Below are positions 21,421 to 31,800 of a DNA stretch of 64,000 nucleotides, in pieces; position 1 is the first letter of the stretch, and each line of letters starts with the position of its first letter. Source of the stretch: Selaginella moellendorffii (lineage: Eukaryota > Streptophyta > Lycopodiopsida > Selaginellales > Selaginellaceae); contig NW_003314417.1 of the NCBI RefSeq assembly GCF_000143415.4, forward strand, positions 1,099-65,098, given 5' to 3'. A program made the position numbers and the translations under genes. The notes beneath the pieces are model-generated. The model saw nothing but the letters and a program-made list of their open reading frames with translations, was not told the DNA's origin and searched no databases.

Positions 21421-22056
21421 GCTTATAATGGCGTGTGCCCTCATGCCATTTACTTGATCACCAAATACCTTTTTCCCTTTGCACTAGTATATCTTAATAC
21501 CGGTCTGAGAAATAGAATGGCATGTGCCCTCAGGCCTTTTACTAAATCACCTTTGAAAGAAATGCAAGCCTCTATGTCGTAAAAAAAAGGTACTAGAGAA
21601 ATTCCTTAATAATATGAATGTTATTTAGTTTCATGAAAATACACTAAGGGTCAAATGAGTTAAATGACTTCTCCAGACTAGCAATGCCTCTTGCTACACC
21701 TTCACAATTAGATTCGTTAGAAAAAGATAACATTGAATAATATCTAAATGTTCTCACCATTAAGTTATATGTCTGGCTAATAGGAATGATGTTCATCTTG
21801 GAAAGCTCACCACACGCTCAATGAACAAACAAATAGTGTGTGCGCGCATGCCATCGCTCTTCTTTAGCTTCAGATTCGGCTTGTTCACCTTGACAATGAG
21901 ATTTATTATACAACTAGATGGACTCAGTCTGGACATAAGGTCACCGCGCTAGTCACCATGCCCCAGATATGTCTAGCCCCTGGACAAAAAACATATAATT
22001 TCACGTCATTTTCAAATACTTGAAAATTTGTACCTAGTCCCATTTTACTGAATAAA
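21421..22056. other. Right subterminal region of T1
   Basis: AT-rich with no gene. Three palindromes (21428, 21517 and 21833) lie here. Near the end, a TGGGACT motif about 20 bases inside the repeat loosely matches the subterminal hairpin of the other end. Confidence 0.7.
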
Positions 22057-22080
22057 TCCCACTTTAACGAAATAGAGCTT
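22057..22080. repeat. Right terminal inverted repeat of T1
   Basis: This is the perfect 24-base inverse of the left end, finishing ACGAAATAGAGCTT. It is followed by the second TCAA at 22081-22084, where copy A's RT resumes. Confidence 0.97.
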
Positions 22081-22084
22081 TCAA

Positions 22085-24769
22085 CAAGTATACCAAGAAG
22101 AACAAGTACCCGTTGCCAAGGATTGAGGACCTGTTCGATAGGTTGGGAAAGGCAAAATACTTCTCGAGGATTGACCTAAGGTCAGGATACTACCAGATCA
22201 GGGTAGCCGAGGAAGATGTCGAGAAGACAACCTGTCGAACGAGGTATGGGAGCTTTGAGTTTTTGGTGATGCCCTTTGGGCTGTGCAATGCGCCGGCAAC
22301 GTTTTCGGCGTTGATGAACCACGTCTTTGTACCCTATCTGGATCACTTTGTGGTCGTCTATATTGACGACATCCTGATCTATAGCGAGACGCTAGAGGAG
22401 CATGCCGAACACTTGGCGAAGGTGTTTGAGAAACTAAGGGAACATAAACTGTATGCTAAAGAGAGCAAATGTGACTTTGCTCAGCAAGAGGTAAAGTTTC
22501 TCGGGCATGTGGTGGGCCAGGACGGGCTCAAGGTGGACCCGGAGAAGGTCCAAGCGATCCAGGAATGGGAGCGACCATCGAATGTACATGAGTTGAGGGC
22601 GTTCTTGGGGCTATGCAACTACTATCGAAAGTTTATCAGACACTATTCGAGAGTAGCCCTGCCCTTAACGGATCAAACGGGAAAAGGGAAGATGGTATGG
22701 ACAGCGCAATGCGAGGCGGCATTCGTCCACCTCAAAGGGAAGTTGAGGAAGGCTCCGATGTTGGCATTACCGGACTTTGGTAAGGACTTTGAGGTAGACA
22801 CGGATGCTTCGGACTTTGTGTTAGGCGCAGTTTTGAAGCAAGACAACCATCCAGTAGCGTTCTTCTCGAAGAAGCTGGACAAGGCTCAACGGAAGTGGCC
22901 TGCCCACGAGAAGGAATTGTTTGCGGTGGTCAAGGCGCTCAAGGAGTGGCGACACTACCTTGGGAGACACTTCAAGGTTTACACGGACAATGTGGCAACG
23001 AAACACTTCTTGTCACAACCCGACCTGAGAGGGAAACAAGGTCGGTGGGCCAATGCCTTGGCCGAGTTTGATTGCGAGATTCTGTACAAGCCTGGGAAGA
23101 GCAACATCGTGGCAGATGCGCTAAGTCGAAAAGCGAGCTTGAGGTTGGCGATCTCCAGCGCAACAGCAACCTTCTGGGACGATGTGCGGACAACATATGA
23201 GAATGATGGTCTAGCACAAGAAGTGTTGTTGAGGAATCTGGAGGCACGGGAAGCTCACCAGAGAGGTGAGCCGCCAACGGAAGAGAAAACGGGCTATGCG
23301 GAACGCAATGGACTCATTTATTACAAGCAAACGAGGGTGTATGTTCCAGAAGGTGGACTAAGGAAGGTAGCCTTAGAAGAGTGTCATGACGGACCTCTCG
23401 CGGGACACGGCGGAGTGCCCAAGACGATGGGCTTACTCAAGAGGAAATACCATTGGCCAGATATGGCTAAGGACGTCCAAGACTATGTAAAGACATGTCC
23501 AACATGTCAGCAGGTCAAAGCCGTGACTAAGGCTAGTGGGGGCTTGTTGCAAAGCATCCCAATTCCAGATCGTCCGTGGAAATGTCTCACGATGGACTTC
23601 ATCACGGGACTACCCCCAAGCGAGGGGTTCGATGCGATATTCGTGGTGGTGGACCAATTTTCGAAGATGGCACATTTCATACCCACCACAACGGAGGTGG
23701 ATGCGGAAGGTGTGGCGAAACTGTTCTTCGAACAAGTGGTTCGAGTGCGGGGAAGGCCAGAGGAGATTATCTCAGATCGAGATAAGATCTTCACTAGTAG
23801 GTTCTGGAGGACCCTCCTGGAACAGTATCGCACCAAGTTGAAATTCAGCACAGCCTATCACCCACAGACAGGTATGGGGTATTAAGTCAAGTTTGGTGGT
23901 CCTAACACTTCTTGACAGACGGACAAACGGAAAGGGTGAATAGGCAGCTGGAGGATTATTTGCGATGCTATGTCTCGGGAGACCAGACCGATTGGGTAAG
24001 TCATTTGGGACTTGCGGAAATGTGTTATAACAACTCACCACATTCGAGTATCGGGGTGAGTCCATGGGAAGTCATCAATGGGCGAGCTATTGAAGGTCCT
24101 ATGGAACTCGGCGTGGCCGAGTATCATGGAGAGTTACCCGCAGTGGAGGCATTCACGGCGGAAAGACTCAACATTTGGAATCTAGTGAGGGATTCCTTGG
24201 AACGGGCTCAACAAAGGCAAACCAAGTACGCGAACCTAAAGCGCCGGGACGTAGAGTTCCAAGCTGGGGAGAAGGTGTGGCTGAACACCAAGAACCTTAG
24301 GCTACCAAGTGGGATCAGCCGAAAGTTGACCCAAAGGTAAAAATGCATGTATTCCTGTAAATGAATTGATCTTGAGTTCCTTAAGCAGGTTCGCGGGGCC
24401 TTACGAGATTGAGGCACGAATCGGTAAAGTGGCTTACCGACTCCGACTTCCTCGAGAGATGGGGAAGATGCACCCAGTGTTCCATGTGAACTTACTCAAG
24501 CCGTACTTTGAGGATCCGCTTCGCAAAGACCAAGTAAGACCTTTACCTGAGGTTATCCAAGGGGAAGAGGAATACGAAGTCGAGGCCATCCTCAATGCGC
24601 GCAAGAGCAAGCGACAAGGACGCGAGGTGAGAGAGTTCCATGTGAAGTGGAAAGGATTTCCACACTGCAAAGCAACATGGGAACCGGAGGAGAACCTAGC
24701 GAACGCGCGAGATCTAGTGGAGGAATTTCTGCAAGGCAGAACTCTATGTACTTATGCAAAGTTCAATTA
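22085..24769 (+). CDS. gag-pol: Pol of chromovirus A after T1: RT, RNase H, integrase, chromodomain; two introns
   Basis: RT is recognised by YIDDILIYS, RNase H by [14 protein letters not shown], and the integrase finger by CPTCQQVK. The core shows [21 protein letters not shown] and, after splicing, HPQT joined to [16 protein letters not shown] chromodomain ([21 protein letters not shown]) ends the protein, marking a chromovirus. Exons are 22085-23871, 23919-24336 and 24389-24769. Without the introns the frame stops a few codons after HPQT. Copies B and D share both intron positions. Confidence 0.93.
23872..23918 (+). other. 47-base intron in the chromovirus A integrase
   Basis: GTATGG...TTGACAG. 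Splicing joins CAGACAG to ACGGACAAAC and restores the universal integrase run [12 protein letters not shown]. The same intron is at 29722-29768 (B, reversed) and 54566-54612 (D, reversed). Confidence 0.9.
24337..24388 (+). other. 52-base second intron in the chromovirus A integrase
   Basis: GTAAAAATGC...TTAAGCAG. Splicing restores [16 protein letters not shown], the standard link into the integrase C-terminal domain. The same intron is in B at 29252-29303. In D the acceptor CAG has become CAA, so that copy could not splice normally. Confidence 0.88.
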
Positions 24770-25174
24770 AAAATATCAATTTGCAAAGTTGAGCAAGTGG
24801 CATATGTTGGGACCCGAAGGCGCGCCAAAGGTGAGCTAATTAGCATGGGTTAGCTAGGTCGACCAGGCGTAGGGAGCTACGCCCGACTCCCTGCGGGGAT
24901 GTCGAAACCGTAGACGTATTCTACGGAGGTTGGGTTCGAGTCCCAACCCCCTAGTAAAGCAAGGCTGGGTTCAAGTCCCGACCCCATACTAGGGCGTGGT
25001 GAGGGGAGGAGTATAGGGACACCTATATTCCGTTGTCATGAGCTCTTGGCCGGGGAGGCTAACTTAGGCACACCGCTAAGTGGGGGGATGCCCCCGGAGA
25101 CATGGTCAACAAGTCGTAGGATAAAAAAGAGACGTTCGATGTGGGCATCGAACTTCTTCTATGGGTGGTGGAGT
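24770..25174 (+). other. 3' untranslated region of chromovirus A, with pol III B-box-like motifs
   Basis: No gene. GGTTCGAGTCC at 24933-24943 matches the tRNA B-box consensus, and a second, GGTTCAAGTCC, follows about 40 bases later, each within a short GGG/CCC stem. A TAGCTAGGTCG at 24851 is one mismatch from an A-box. I cannot fold a complete tRNA. The purine-rich ATGGGTGGTGGAGT just before 25175 is the likely polypurine tract. Confidence 0.6.
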
Positions 25175-26322
25175 TGTAAGGAACCAACTCGCCGAGGTGT
25201 CGTAGGCTAAGGGAACCCCGAAAGCATGACCAAAATGACAAAGAGTTCATCGGATGGGACCAAGTCAAAGATCGAGTCCAAGACCGACTCTAGGACCGAG
25301 TTCGAGATAGAGTCCGGAATCGAGTCCAAGACCGACTCGGGGACCGAGTTCGAGTCCGAGTTCGAGACCGAGTTCGAGACGGAGTCCGAGATCCGAAATC
25401 GGGTCCGAGACCGAGTCCGAAGTCGAGTCCGAGGTCGGGCCCGAGATCGGGTCCGAGATCGAGTCCGCGATCGAGTCCGAGACCGAATCCGAAGTCGGAT
25501 CCGAAATCGGATCCGAGATCGAGCCAGAGACTAAGTCCAAATACTAATACGGGTCAAGGGGTGAAAGCCCAAAGCGTGCGTCCCCCAGGGGGGGGGGGCT
25601 GCAGGGGGTTCCAAAAGTATAGTAGGGATAGTGAGGTCCAGGAACCAGTTTTGAAGGGACTCTCCAGTTGGGCTTCCAAACCGACTTGAGGTTGGGACTG
25701 GGACTAAGGGGCCTTGGGTGGGAGTGAGCATGGACTTGGCTGGTGCCGGAGGGGCCATCCAAGGAAGTGCTCAAGAGCAGCTCCCACTCCCGAAAGGGAA
25801 ACCGATTGCGGTGCTCCCGGCTCATGTGGAGTGGTGCCCCACTTGAGTACCATGCGGCTCATTGGTCCTCGCCCTTCCTAGGGGCTTGGGCCTTCCTTCG
25901 GGATAGAAGTGGGGGGCGAGAGGTACCCATACCGGGCCGTTAGGCCACGGTGTTTCGCCCCGGTGTCCCGAAGCAAGTGTTGCACTCAAGACTTGGGATT
26001 TAGAGGGTCCCATGATCAAGTCTTGTGGTACCAAGGGATGTTAGGAACCTGGAAGCTTGGTGTGCTTGGCTGCTTGTGCTTGCGGGGAGTGTAGCCGAAC
26101 CTTAAGTCCAGTCTAACCCGGGGAGGGGGATTGGGAGTGATTTGGGAATCCGTGGAAGGATGGCTAACACTCCGTTGCTCGTGCAGTGAGTAGCTGAAAC
26201 CAAGTAGGAGCTGGTACCATAGGCGAGAACCTTGGCAAGGGAACTTAGCAAAAGCCAAGGCAGTGTTGGACGGATAGACGAGGTAAGCTGGCAAATTGGA
26301 AAGGAAAAATTTGTGGCTTACA
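25175..26322 (+). repeat. 3' LTR of chromovirus A (1,148 bases)
   Basis: Runs from TGTAAGGAAC to GTGGCTTACA and ends next to CCCAG (26323-26327). It is nearly identical in reverse to B's left LTR at 27318-28465. Confidence 0.97.
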
Positions 26323-26327
26323 CCCAG

Positions 26328-27317
26328 GAACAGCAAAACTTGCAACTTTAGATGATGAAGAATTGCAAGTAGTTAACTTGAACAAATTGAAGATTTACAA
26401 GCAACCACAAGTGCTCCACACTATGGTGGAAAGCCAGAAAATTCAAGGGAAAACGCTCAAAGAAATCAACGAAAACATATTCGAATGCATGCAAACACTT
26501 AGAGAAAATTTGCTTCAACAAGACTGGAACCTAACCCTAATCTTGGCGGCTGTGAGAGGAAAAGAGTTCCGGGATAAGGAAAAAGGGGCAAACAGTGATC
26601 AAGACTGTAGCGATTCTTGGTCTGGTGAAAGCGCCGCTTCAATGAGGACTAGAGTTGGGTCAAGGGCTTCATGCCATCCACGGGAAGAGGAAGAACCGAT
26701 AGAACTCTCCGACGAGGAGAACAAGGTATGCATGGTTTTCCAAGTGGGCAATCCGGTTTGGTCTCGCGATGAGACTCTTGATGCATGGCTGCGAAAGCAT
26801 CAACTCTATGGCTTTTCGGTCCTGATGACAGCTACGACAAGCACCGACCAGCAGGGAATCGAGAGGAAGATTATCGATTTTGCGCGCGGAAAAATCACGA
26901 TTGAAGAAGAAGACTTCGCCAAAGCTCTTCAGCTACCAAACAGGGGAAAACGAGTGACAGCTCCACGAGACAGAGCCATTGATCCGGAGATCATGAAGCG
27001 TGCAGCAAATTACAAGACAGCAGCGTCTTTACAACTCTCCAACGTGAAGGAAAAATTCCGAGGGATTTTTAAGTTCCTTCTCGCAACATTGGAATTCCGA
27101 CGCACGGCGACATCAGTGAGCAAGAATGTTGCCTTCATCTACGAGGACCTAAACAAGGGTGTTCAGGTCGATTTGGGAGCATACGTTTACACCAAGTTCC
27201 ATAGGGAACTCTCACAGGTTTACAATGCGCTGGAGAAAAAGAAGAAAATTACAACAACGTTGTTCCCGTATATTGAGGCTTTGTCAGTCAACAATGACAG
27301 AGCATTGGTGATCGTTC
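26328..27317 (+). CDS. gag-pol: Integrase end and first part of the C-terminal extension of O
   Basis: This continues the frame of 6164-6977. It begins with the end of the integrase C-terminal domain (GTAKLATLDDEELQVVNLNKL), then an extra region with an acidic linker and a segment KIIDFARGKITIEEEDFAKAL. That segment has the look of the 'putative plant transposon protein' domain found in Athila-like elements; the match is from memory and tentative. Chromovirus B interrupts the frame at 27317, and it resumes at 34885 in phase. Confidence 0.8.
27313..27317. repeat. Target-site duplication CGTTC of element B, left copy
   Basis: CGTTC precedes TGTAAGCC at 27318, and the same bases follow CTTACA at 34880-34884. 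Removing B and one copy restores O's frame. Confidence 0.96.
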
Positions 27318-28465
27318 TGTAAGCCACAAATTTTTCCTTTCCAATTTGCCAGCTTACCTCGTCTATCCGTCCAACACTGCCTTGGCTTTTGCTAAGTTCC
27401 CTTGCCAAGGTTCTCGCCTATGGTACCAGCTCCTACTTGGTTTCAGCTACTCACTGCACGAGCAACGGAGTGTTAGCCATCCTTCCACGGATTCCCAAAT
27501 CACTCCCAATCCCCCTCCCCGGGTTAGACTGGACTTAAGGTTCGGCTACACTCCCCGCAAGCACAAGCAGCCAAGCACACCAAGCTTCCACGTTCCTAAC
27601 ATCCCTTGGTACCACAAGACTTGATCATGGGACCCTCTAAATCCCAAGTCTTGAGTGCAACACTTGCTTCGGGACGCCGGGGCGAAACACCGTGGCCTAA
27701 CGGCCCGGTATGGGTACCTCTCGCCCCCCACTTCCATCTTGAAGGAAGGCCCAAGCCCCTAGGAAGGGCGAGGACCAATGAGCCGCATGGTACTCAAGTG
27801 GGGCACCACTCCACATGAGCCGGGAGCACCGCAATCGGTTTCCCTTTCGGGAGTGGGAGCTGCTCTTGAGCACTTCCTTGGATGGCCCCTCCGGCACCAG
27901 CCAAGTCCATGCTCACTCCCACCCAAGGCCCCTTAGTCCCAGTCCCAACCTCAAGTCGGTTTGGAAGCCCAACTGGAGAGTCCCTTCAAAACTGGTTCCT
28001 GGACCTCACTATCCCTACTATACTTTTGGAACCCCCTGCAGCCCCCCCCCCTTGGGGGACGCACGCTTTGGGCTTTCACCCCTTGACCCGTATTAGTATT
28101 TGGACTTAGTCTCTGGCTCGATCTCGGATCCGATTTCGGATCCGACTTCGGATTCGGTCTCGGACTCGATCGCGGACTCGATCTCGGACCCAATCTCGGG
28201 CCCGACCTCGGACTCGACTTCGGACTCGGTCTCGGACCCGATTTCGGATCTCGGACTCCGTCTCGAACTCGGTCTCGAACTCGGACTCGAACTCGGTCCC
28301 CGAGTCGGTCTTGGACTCGATTCCGGACTCTATCTCGAACTCGGTCCTAGAGTCGGTCTTGGACTCGATCTTTGACTTGGTCCCATCCGATGAACTCTTT
28401 GTCATTTTGGTCATGCTTTCGGGGTTCCCTTAGCCTACGACACCTCGGCGAGTTGGTTCCTTACA
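27318..28465 (-). repeat. 3' LTR of chromovirus B
   Basis: 1,148 bases from TGTAAGCC to CCTTACA. It contains the reversed minisatellite at about 28100-28375 and the poly-C (poly-G on the sense strand) block near 28040. Confidence 0.97.
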
Positions 28466-28869
28466 ACTCCACCACCCATAGAAGAAGTTCGATGCCCACA
28501 TCGAACGTCTCTTTTTTATCCTACGACTTGTTGACCATGTCTCCGGGGGCATCCCCCCACTTAGCGGTGTGCCTAAGTTAGCCTCCCCGGCCAAGAGCTC
28601 ATGACAACGGAATATAGGTGTCCCTATACTCCTCCCCTCACCACGCCCTAGTATGGGGTCGGGACTTGAACCCAGCCTTGCTTTACTAGGGGGTTGGGAC
28701 TCGAACCCAACCTCCGTAGAATACGTCTACGGTTTCGACATCCCCGCAGGGAGTCGGGCGTAGCTCCCTACGCCTGGTCGACCTAGCTAACCCATGCTAA
28801 TTAGCTCACCTTTGGCGCGCCTTCGGGTCCCAACATATGCCACTTGCTCAACTTTGCAAATTGATATTT
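28466..28869 (-). other. 3' untranslated region of chromovirus B
   Basis: Mirrors 24770-25174 in A, including both B-box-like motifs on the - strand and the purine-rich tract next to the LTR. No gene. Confidence 0.8.
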
Positions 28870-31800
28870 TTAATTGAACTTTGCATAAGTACATAGAGTT
28901 CTGCCTTGCAGAAATTCCTTCACTAGATCTCGCGCGTTCGCTAGGTTCTCCTCCGGTTCCCATGTTGCTTTGCAGTGTGGAAATCCTTTCCACTTCACAT
29001 GGAACTCTCTCACCTCGCGTCCTTGTCGCTTGCTCTTGCGCGCATTGAGGATGGCCTCGACTTCGTATTCCTCTTCCCCTTGGATAACCTCAGGTAAAGG
29101 TCTTACTTGGTCTTTGCGAAGCGGATCCTCAAAGTACGGCTTGAGTAAGTTCACATGGAACACTGGGTGCATCTTCCCCATCTCTCGAGGAAGTCGGAGT
29201 CGGTAAGCCACTTTACCGATTCGTGCCTCAATCTCGTAAGGCCCCGCGAACCTGCTTAAGGAACTCAAGATCAATTCATTTACAGGAATACATGCATTTT
29301 TACCTTTGGGTCAACTTTCGGCTGATCCCACTTGGTAGCCTAAGGTTCTTGGTGTTCAGCCACACCTTCTCCCCAGCTTGGAACTCTACGTCCCGGCGCT
29401 TTAGGTTCGCGTACTTGGTTTGCCTTTGTTGAGCCCGTTCCAAGGAATCCCTCACTAGATTCCAAATGTTGAGTCTTTCCGCCGTGAATGCCTCCACTGC
29501 GGGTAACTCTCCATGATACTCGGCCACGCCGAGTTCCACAGGACCTTCAATAGCTCGCCCATTGATGACTTCCCATGGACTCACCCCGATACTCGAATGT
29601 GGTGAGTTGTTATAACACATTTCCGCAAGTCCCAAATGACTTACCCAATCGGTCTGGTCTCCCGAGACATAGCATCGCAAATAATCCTCCAGCTGCCTAT
29701 TCACCCTTTCCGTTTGTCCGTCTGTCAAGAAGTGTTAGGACCACCAAACTTGACTTAATACCCCATACCTGTCTGTGGGTGATAGGCTGTGCTGAATTTC
29801 AACTTGGTGCGATACTGTTCCAGGAGGGTCCTCCAGAACCTACTAGTGAAGATCTTATCTCGATCTGAGATAATCTCCTCTGGCCTTCCCCGCACTCGAA
29901 CCACTTGTTCGAAGAACAGTTTCGCCACACCTTCCGCATCCACCTCCGTTGTGGTGGGTATGAAATGTGCCATCTTCGAAAATCGGTCCACCACCACGAA
30001 TATCGCATCGAACCCCTCGCTTGGGGGTAGTCCCGTGATGAAGTCCATCGTGAGACATTTCCACGGACGATCTGGAATTGGGATGCTTTGCAACAAGCCC
30101 CCACTAGCCTTAGTCACGGCTTTGACCTGCTGACATGTTGGACATGTCTTTACATAGTCTTGGACGTCCTTAGCCATATCTGGCCAATGGTACTTCCTCT
30201 TGAGTAAGCCCATCGTCTTGGGCACTCCGCCGTGTCCCGCAAGAGGTCCGTCATGACACTCTTCTAAGGCTACCTTCCTTAATCCACCTTCTGGAACATA
30301 CACCCTCGTTTGCTTGTAATAAATGAGTCCATTGCGTTCCGCATAGCCCGTTTTCTCTTCCGTTGGCGGCTCACCTCTCTGGTGAGCTTCCCGTGCCTCC
30401 AGATTCCTCAACAACACTTCTTGTGCTAGACCATCGTTCTCATATGCTGTCCGCACATCGTCCCAGAAGGTTGCTGTTGCGCTGGAGATCGCCAACCTCA
30501 AGCTCGCTTTTCGACTTAGCGCATCTGCCACGATGTTGCTCTTCCCAGGCTTGTACAGAATCTCGCAATCAAACTCGGCCAAGGCATTGGCCCACCGACC
30601 TTGTTTCCCTCTCAGGTCGGGTTGTGACAAGAAGTGTTTCGTTGCCACATTGTCCGTGTAAACCTTGAAGTGTCTCCCAAGGTAGTGTCGCCACTCCTTG
30701 AGCGCCTTGACCACCGCAAACAATTCCTTCTCGTGGGCAGGCCACTTCCGTTGAGCCTTGTCCAGCTTCTTCGAGAAGAACGCTACTGGATGGTTGTCTT
30801 GCTTCAAAACTGCGCCTAACGCAAAGTCCGAAGCATCCGTGTCTACCTCAAAGTCCTTACCAAAGTCCGGTAATGCCAACACCGGAGCCTTCCTCAACTT
30901 CCCTTTGAGGTGGATGAATGCCGCCTCGCATTCCGCTGTCCATACCATCTTCCCTTTTCCCATTTGATCCGTTAAGGGCAGGGCTACTCTCGAATAGTGT
31001 CTGATAAACTTTCGATAGTAGTTGCATAGCCCCAAGAACGCCCTCAACTCATGTACATTCGATGGTCGCTCCCATTCCTGGATCGCTTGGACCTTCTCCG
31101 GGTCCACCTTGAGCCCGTCCTGGCCCACCACATGCCCGAGAAACTTTACCTCTTGCTGAGCAAAGTCACATTTGCTCTCTTTAGCATACAGTTTATGTTC
31201 CCTTAGTTTCTCAAACACCTTCGCCAAGTGTTCGGCATGCTCCTCTAGCGTCTCGCTATAGATCAGGATGTCGTCAATATAGACGACCACAAAGTGATCC
31301 AGATAGGGTACAAAGACGTGGTTCATCAACGCCGAAAACGTTGCCGGCGCATTGCACAGCCCAAAGGGCATCACCAAAAACTCAAAGCTCCCATACCTCG
31401 TTCGACAGGTTGTCTTCTCGACATCTTCCTCGGCTACCCTGATCTGGTAGTATCCTGACCTTAGGTCAATCCTCGAGAAGTATTTTGCCTTTCCCAACCT
31501 ATCGAACAGGTCCTCAATCCTTGGCAACGGGTACTTGTTCTTCTTGGTATACTTGTTGAGCAACCGGTAATCTATGCACATGCGCATAGATCCATCTTTC
31601 TTTTTCACAAATAATACCGGCGCCCCATATGGCGACTTGCTCAACCTAACATACTCTTTGCCCACCAACTCCTCTAGTTGGCACTTGAGCTCCTTGAGTT
31701 CTTTTTCGTTCAAACGATAGGGGGGACGAACCACCGCCTCAGCGCCCTCGACAAGCTCAATCTTATGTTCTATCGGTCGTGCGGGGGGCAACCCCGCCGG

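Larger units (their letters stand above)
9366..21854. repeat. Family of about 27 dispersed 22-bp palindromes in T1
   Basis: The core is TGGCRTGNGGCCNCAYGCCA, usually with A before and T after. Copies start at 9366, 10443, 10518, 11730, 11921, 12062, 13534, 14811, 14871, 14948, 15727, 15862, 16021, 16100, 16873, 16945, 16981, 17596, 17632, 17702, 19548, 19605, 21021, 21428, 21517 and 21833, plus a half site near 9089. They lie in spacers, in at least five introns and in coding exons of both genes. T2 keeps copies at about 37823 and 38301. I see no comparable set in the flanking retrotransposons, so the family belongs to this transposon. Symmetry and number suggest protein-binding sites. Confidence 0.93.
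8991..22080 (+). mobile_element. 13.1-kb DNA transposon T1
   Basis: The ends are defined by comparison with the empty site in copy B. The 24-bp terminal repeats are perfect (8991-9014 and 22057-22080) and flanked by TCAA (8987-8990 and 22081-22084). Inside are a - strand ParB-HAD gene (9422-15135), a + strand DUF7869-type transposase candidate (17806-20947), a small + ORF (21163-21420), at least 27 palindromes of about 22 bp, a telomere-motif array and GC-rich minisatellites. Ends not starting with CACTA, a 4-base duplication and no DNA polymerase argue against CACTA elements and Mavericks. I cannot place it in a named superfamily with confidence. Confidence 0.95.
6978..26322 (+). mobile_element. 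Chromovirus A (Ty3/gypsy), + strand, with nested DNA transposon T1
   Basis: The element is bounded by TGTAAG...CTTACA and a CCCAG duplication, and is inserted in the integrase end of O. The 5' LTR is truncated. Its remaining 3' part, the primer site and roughly the first 190 codons of gag are missing, replaced by a 7421-7427 junction with a few filler bases. Coding sequence survives as 7428-8990 and 22085-24769, split by T1. Two C-to-T nonsense changes lie in gag/protease. A is therefore defective, but it is nearly identical to copy B, so the insertion is recent. Confidence 0.95.

Noticed and set aside
9366-21854. CRISPR-like array or hairpin microRNA cluster
   Set aside because: The palindromes are irregularly spaced, lack unique spacers of uniform length and have almost no loop, so they fit binding sites better than CRISPR repeats or microRNA precursors.
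8991-22080. T1 as a CACTA, Maverick/Polinton or Ginger element
   Set aside because: The ends do not start CACTA and the duplication is 4 bases rather than 3. There is no DNA polymerase B or capsid gene, and no retroviral-type HHCC integrase.
23872-23885. Stop a few codons after HPQT as the true end of the pol protein
   Set aside because: The integrase motif is cut mid-run. A GT-AG intron at the same place in A, B and D restores the canonical sequence and the chromodomain.
24920-24990. A tRNA gene in the chromovirus 3' untranslated region
   Set aside because: The T-arm-like part is good, but I could not pair a 7-base acceptor stem or find an anticodon arm.
26363-27322. A single-copy host gene between copies A and B
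   Set aside because: Target duplications and frame continuity show it is part of element O (the integrase end plus extension).
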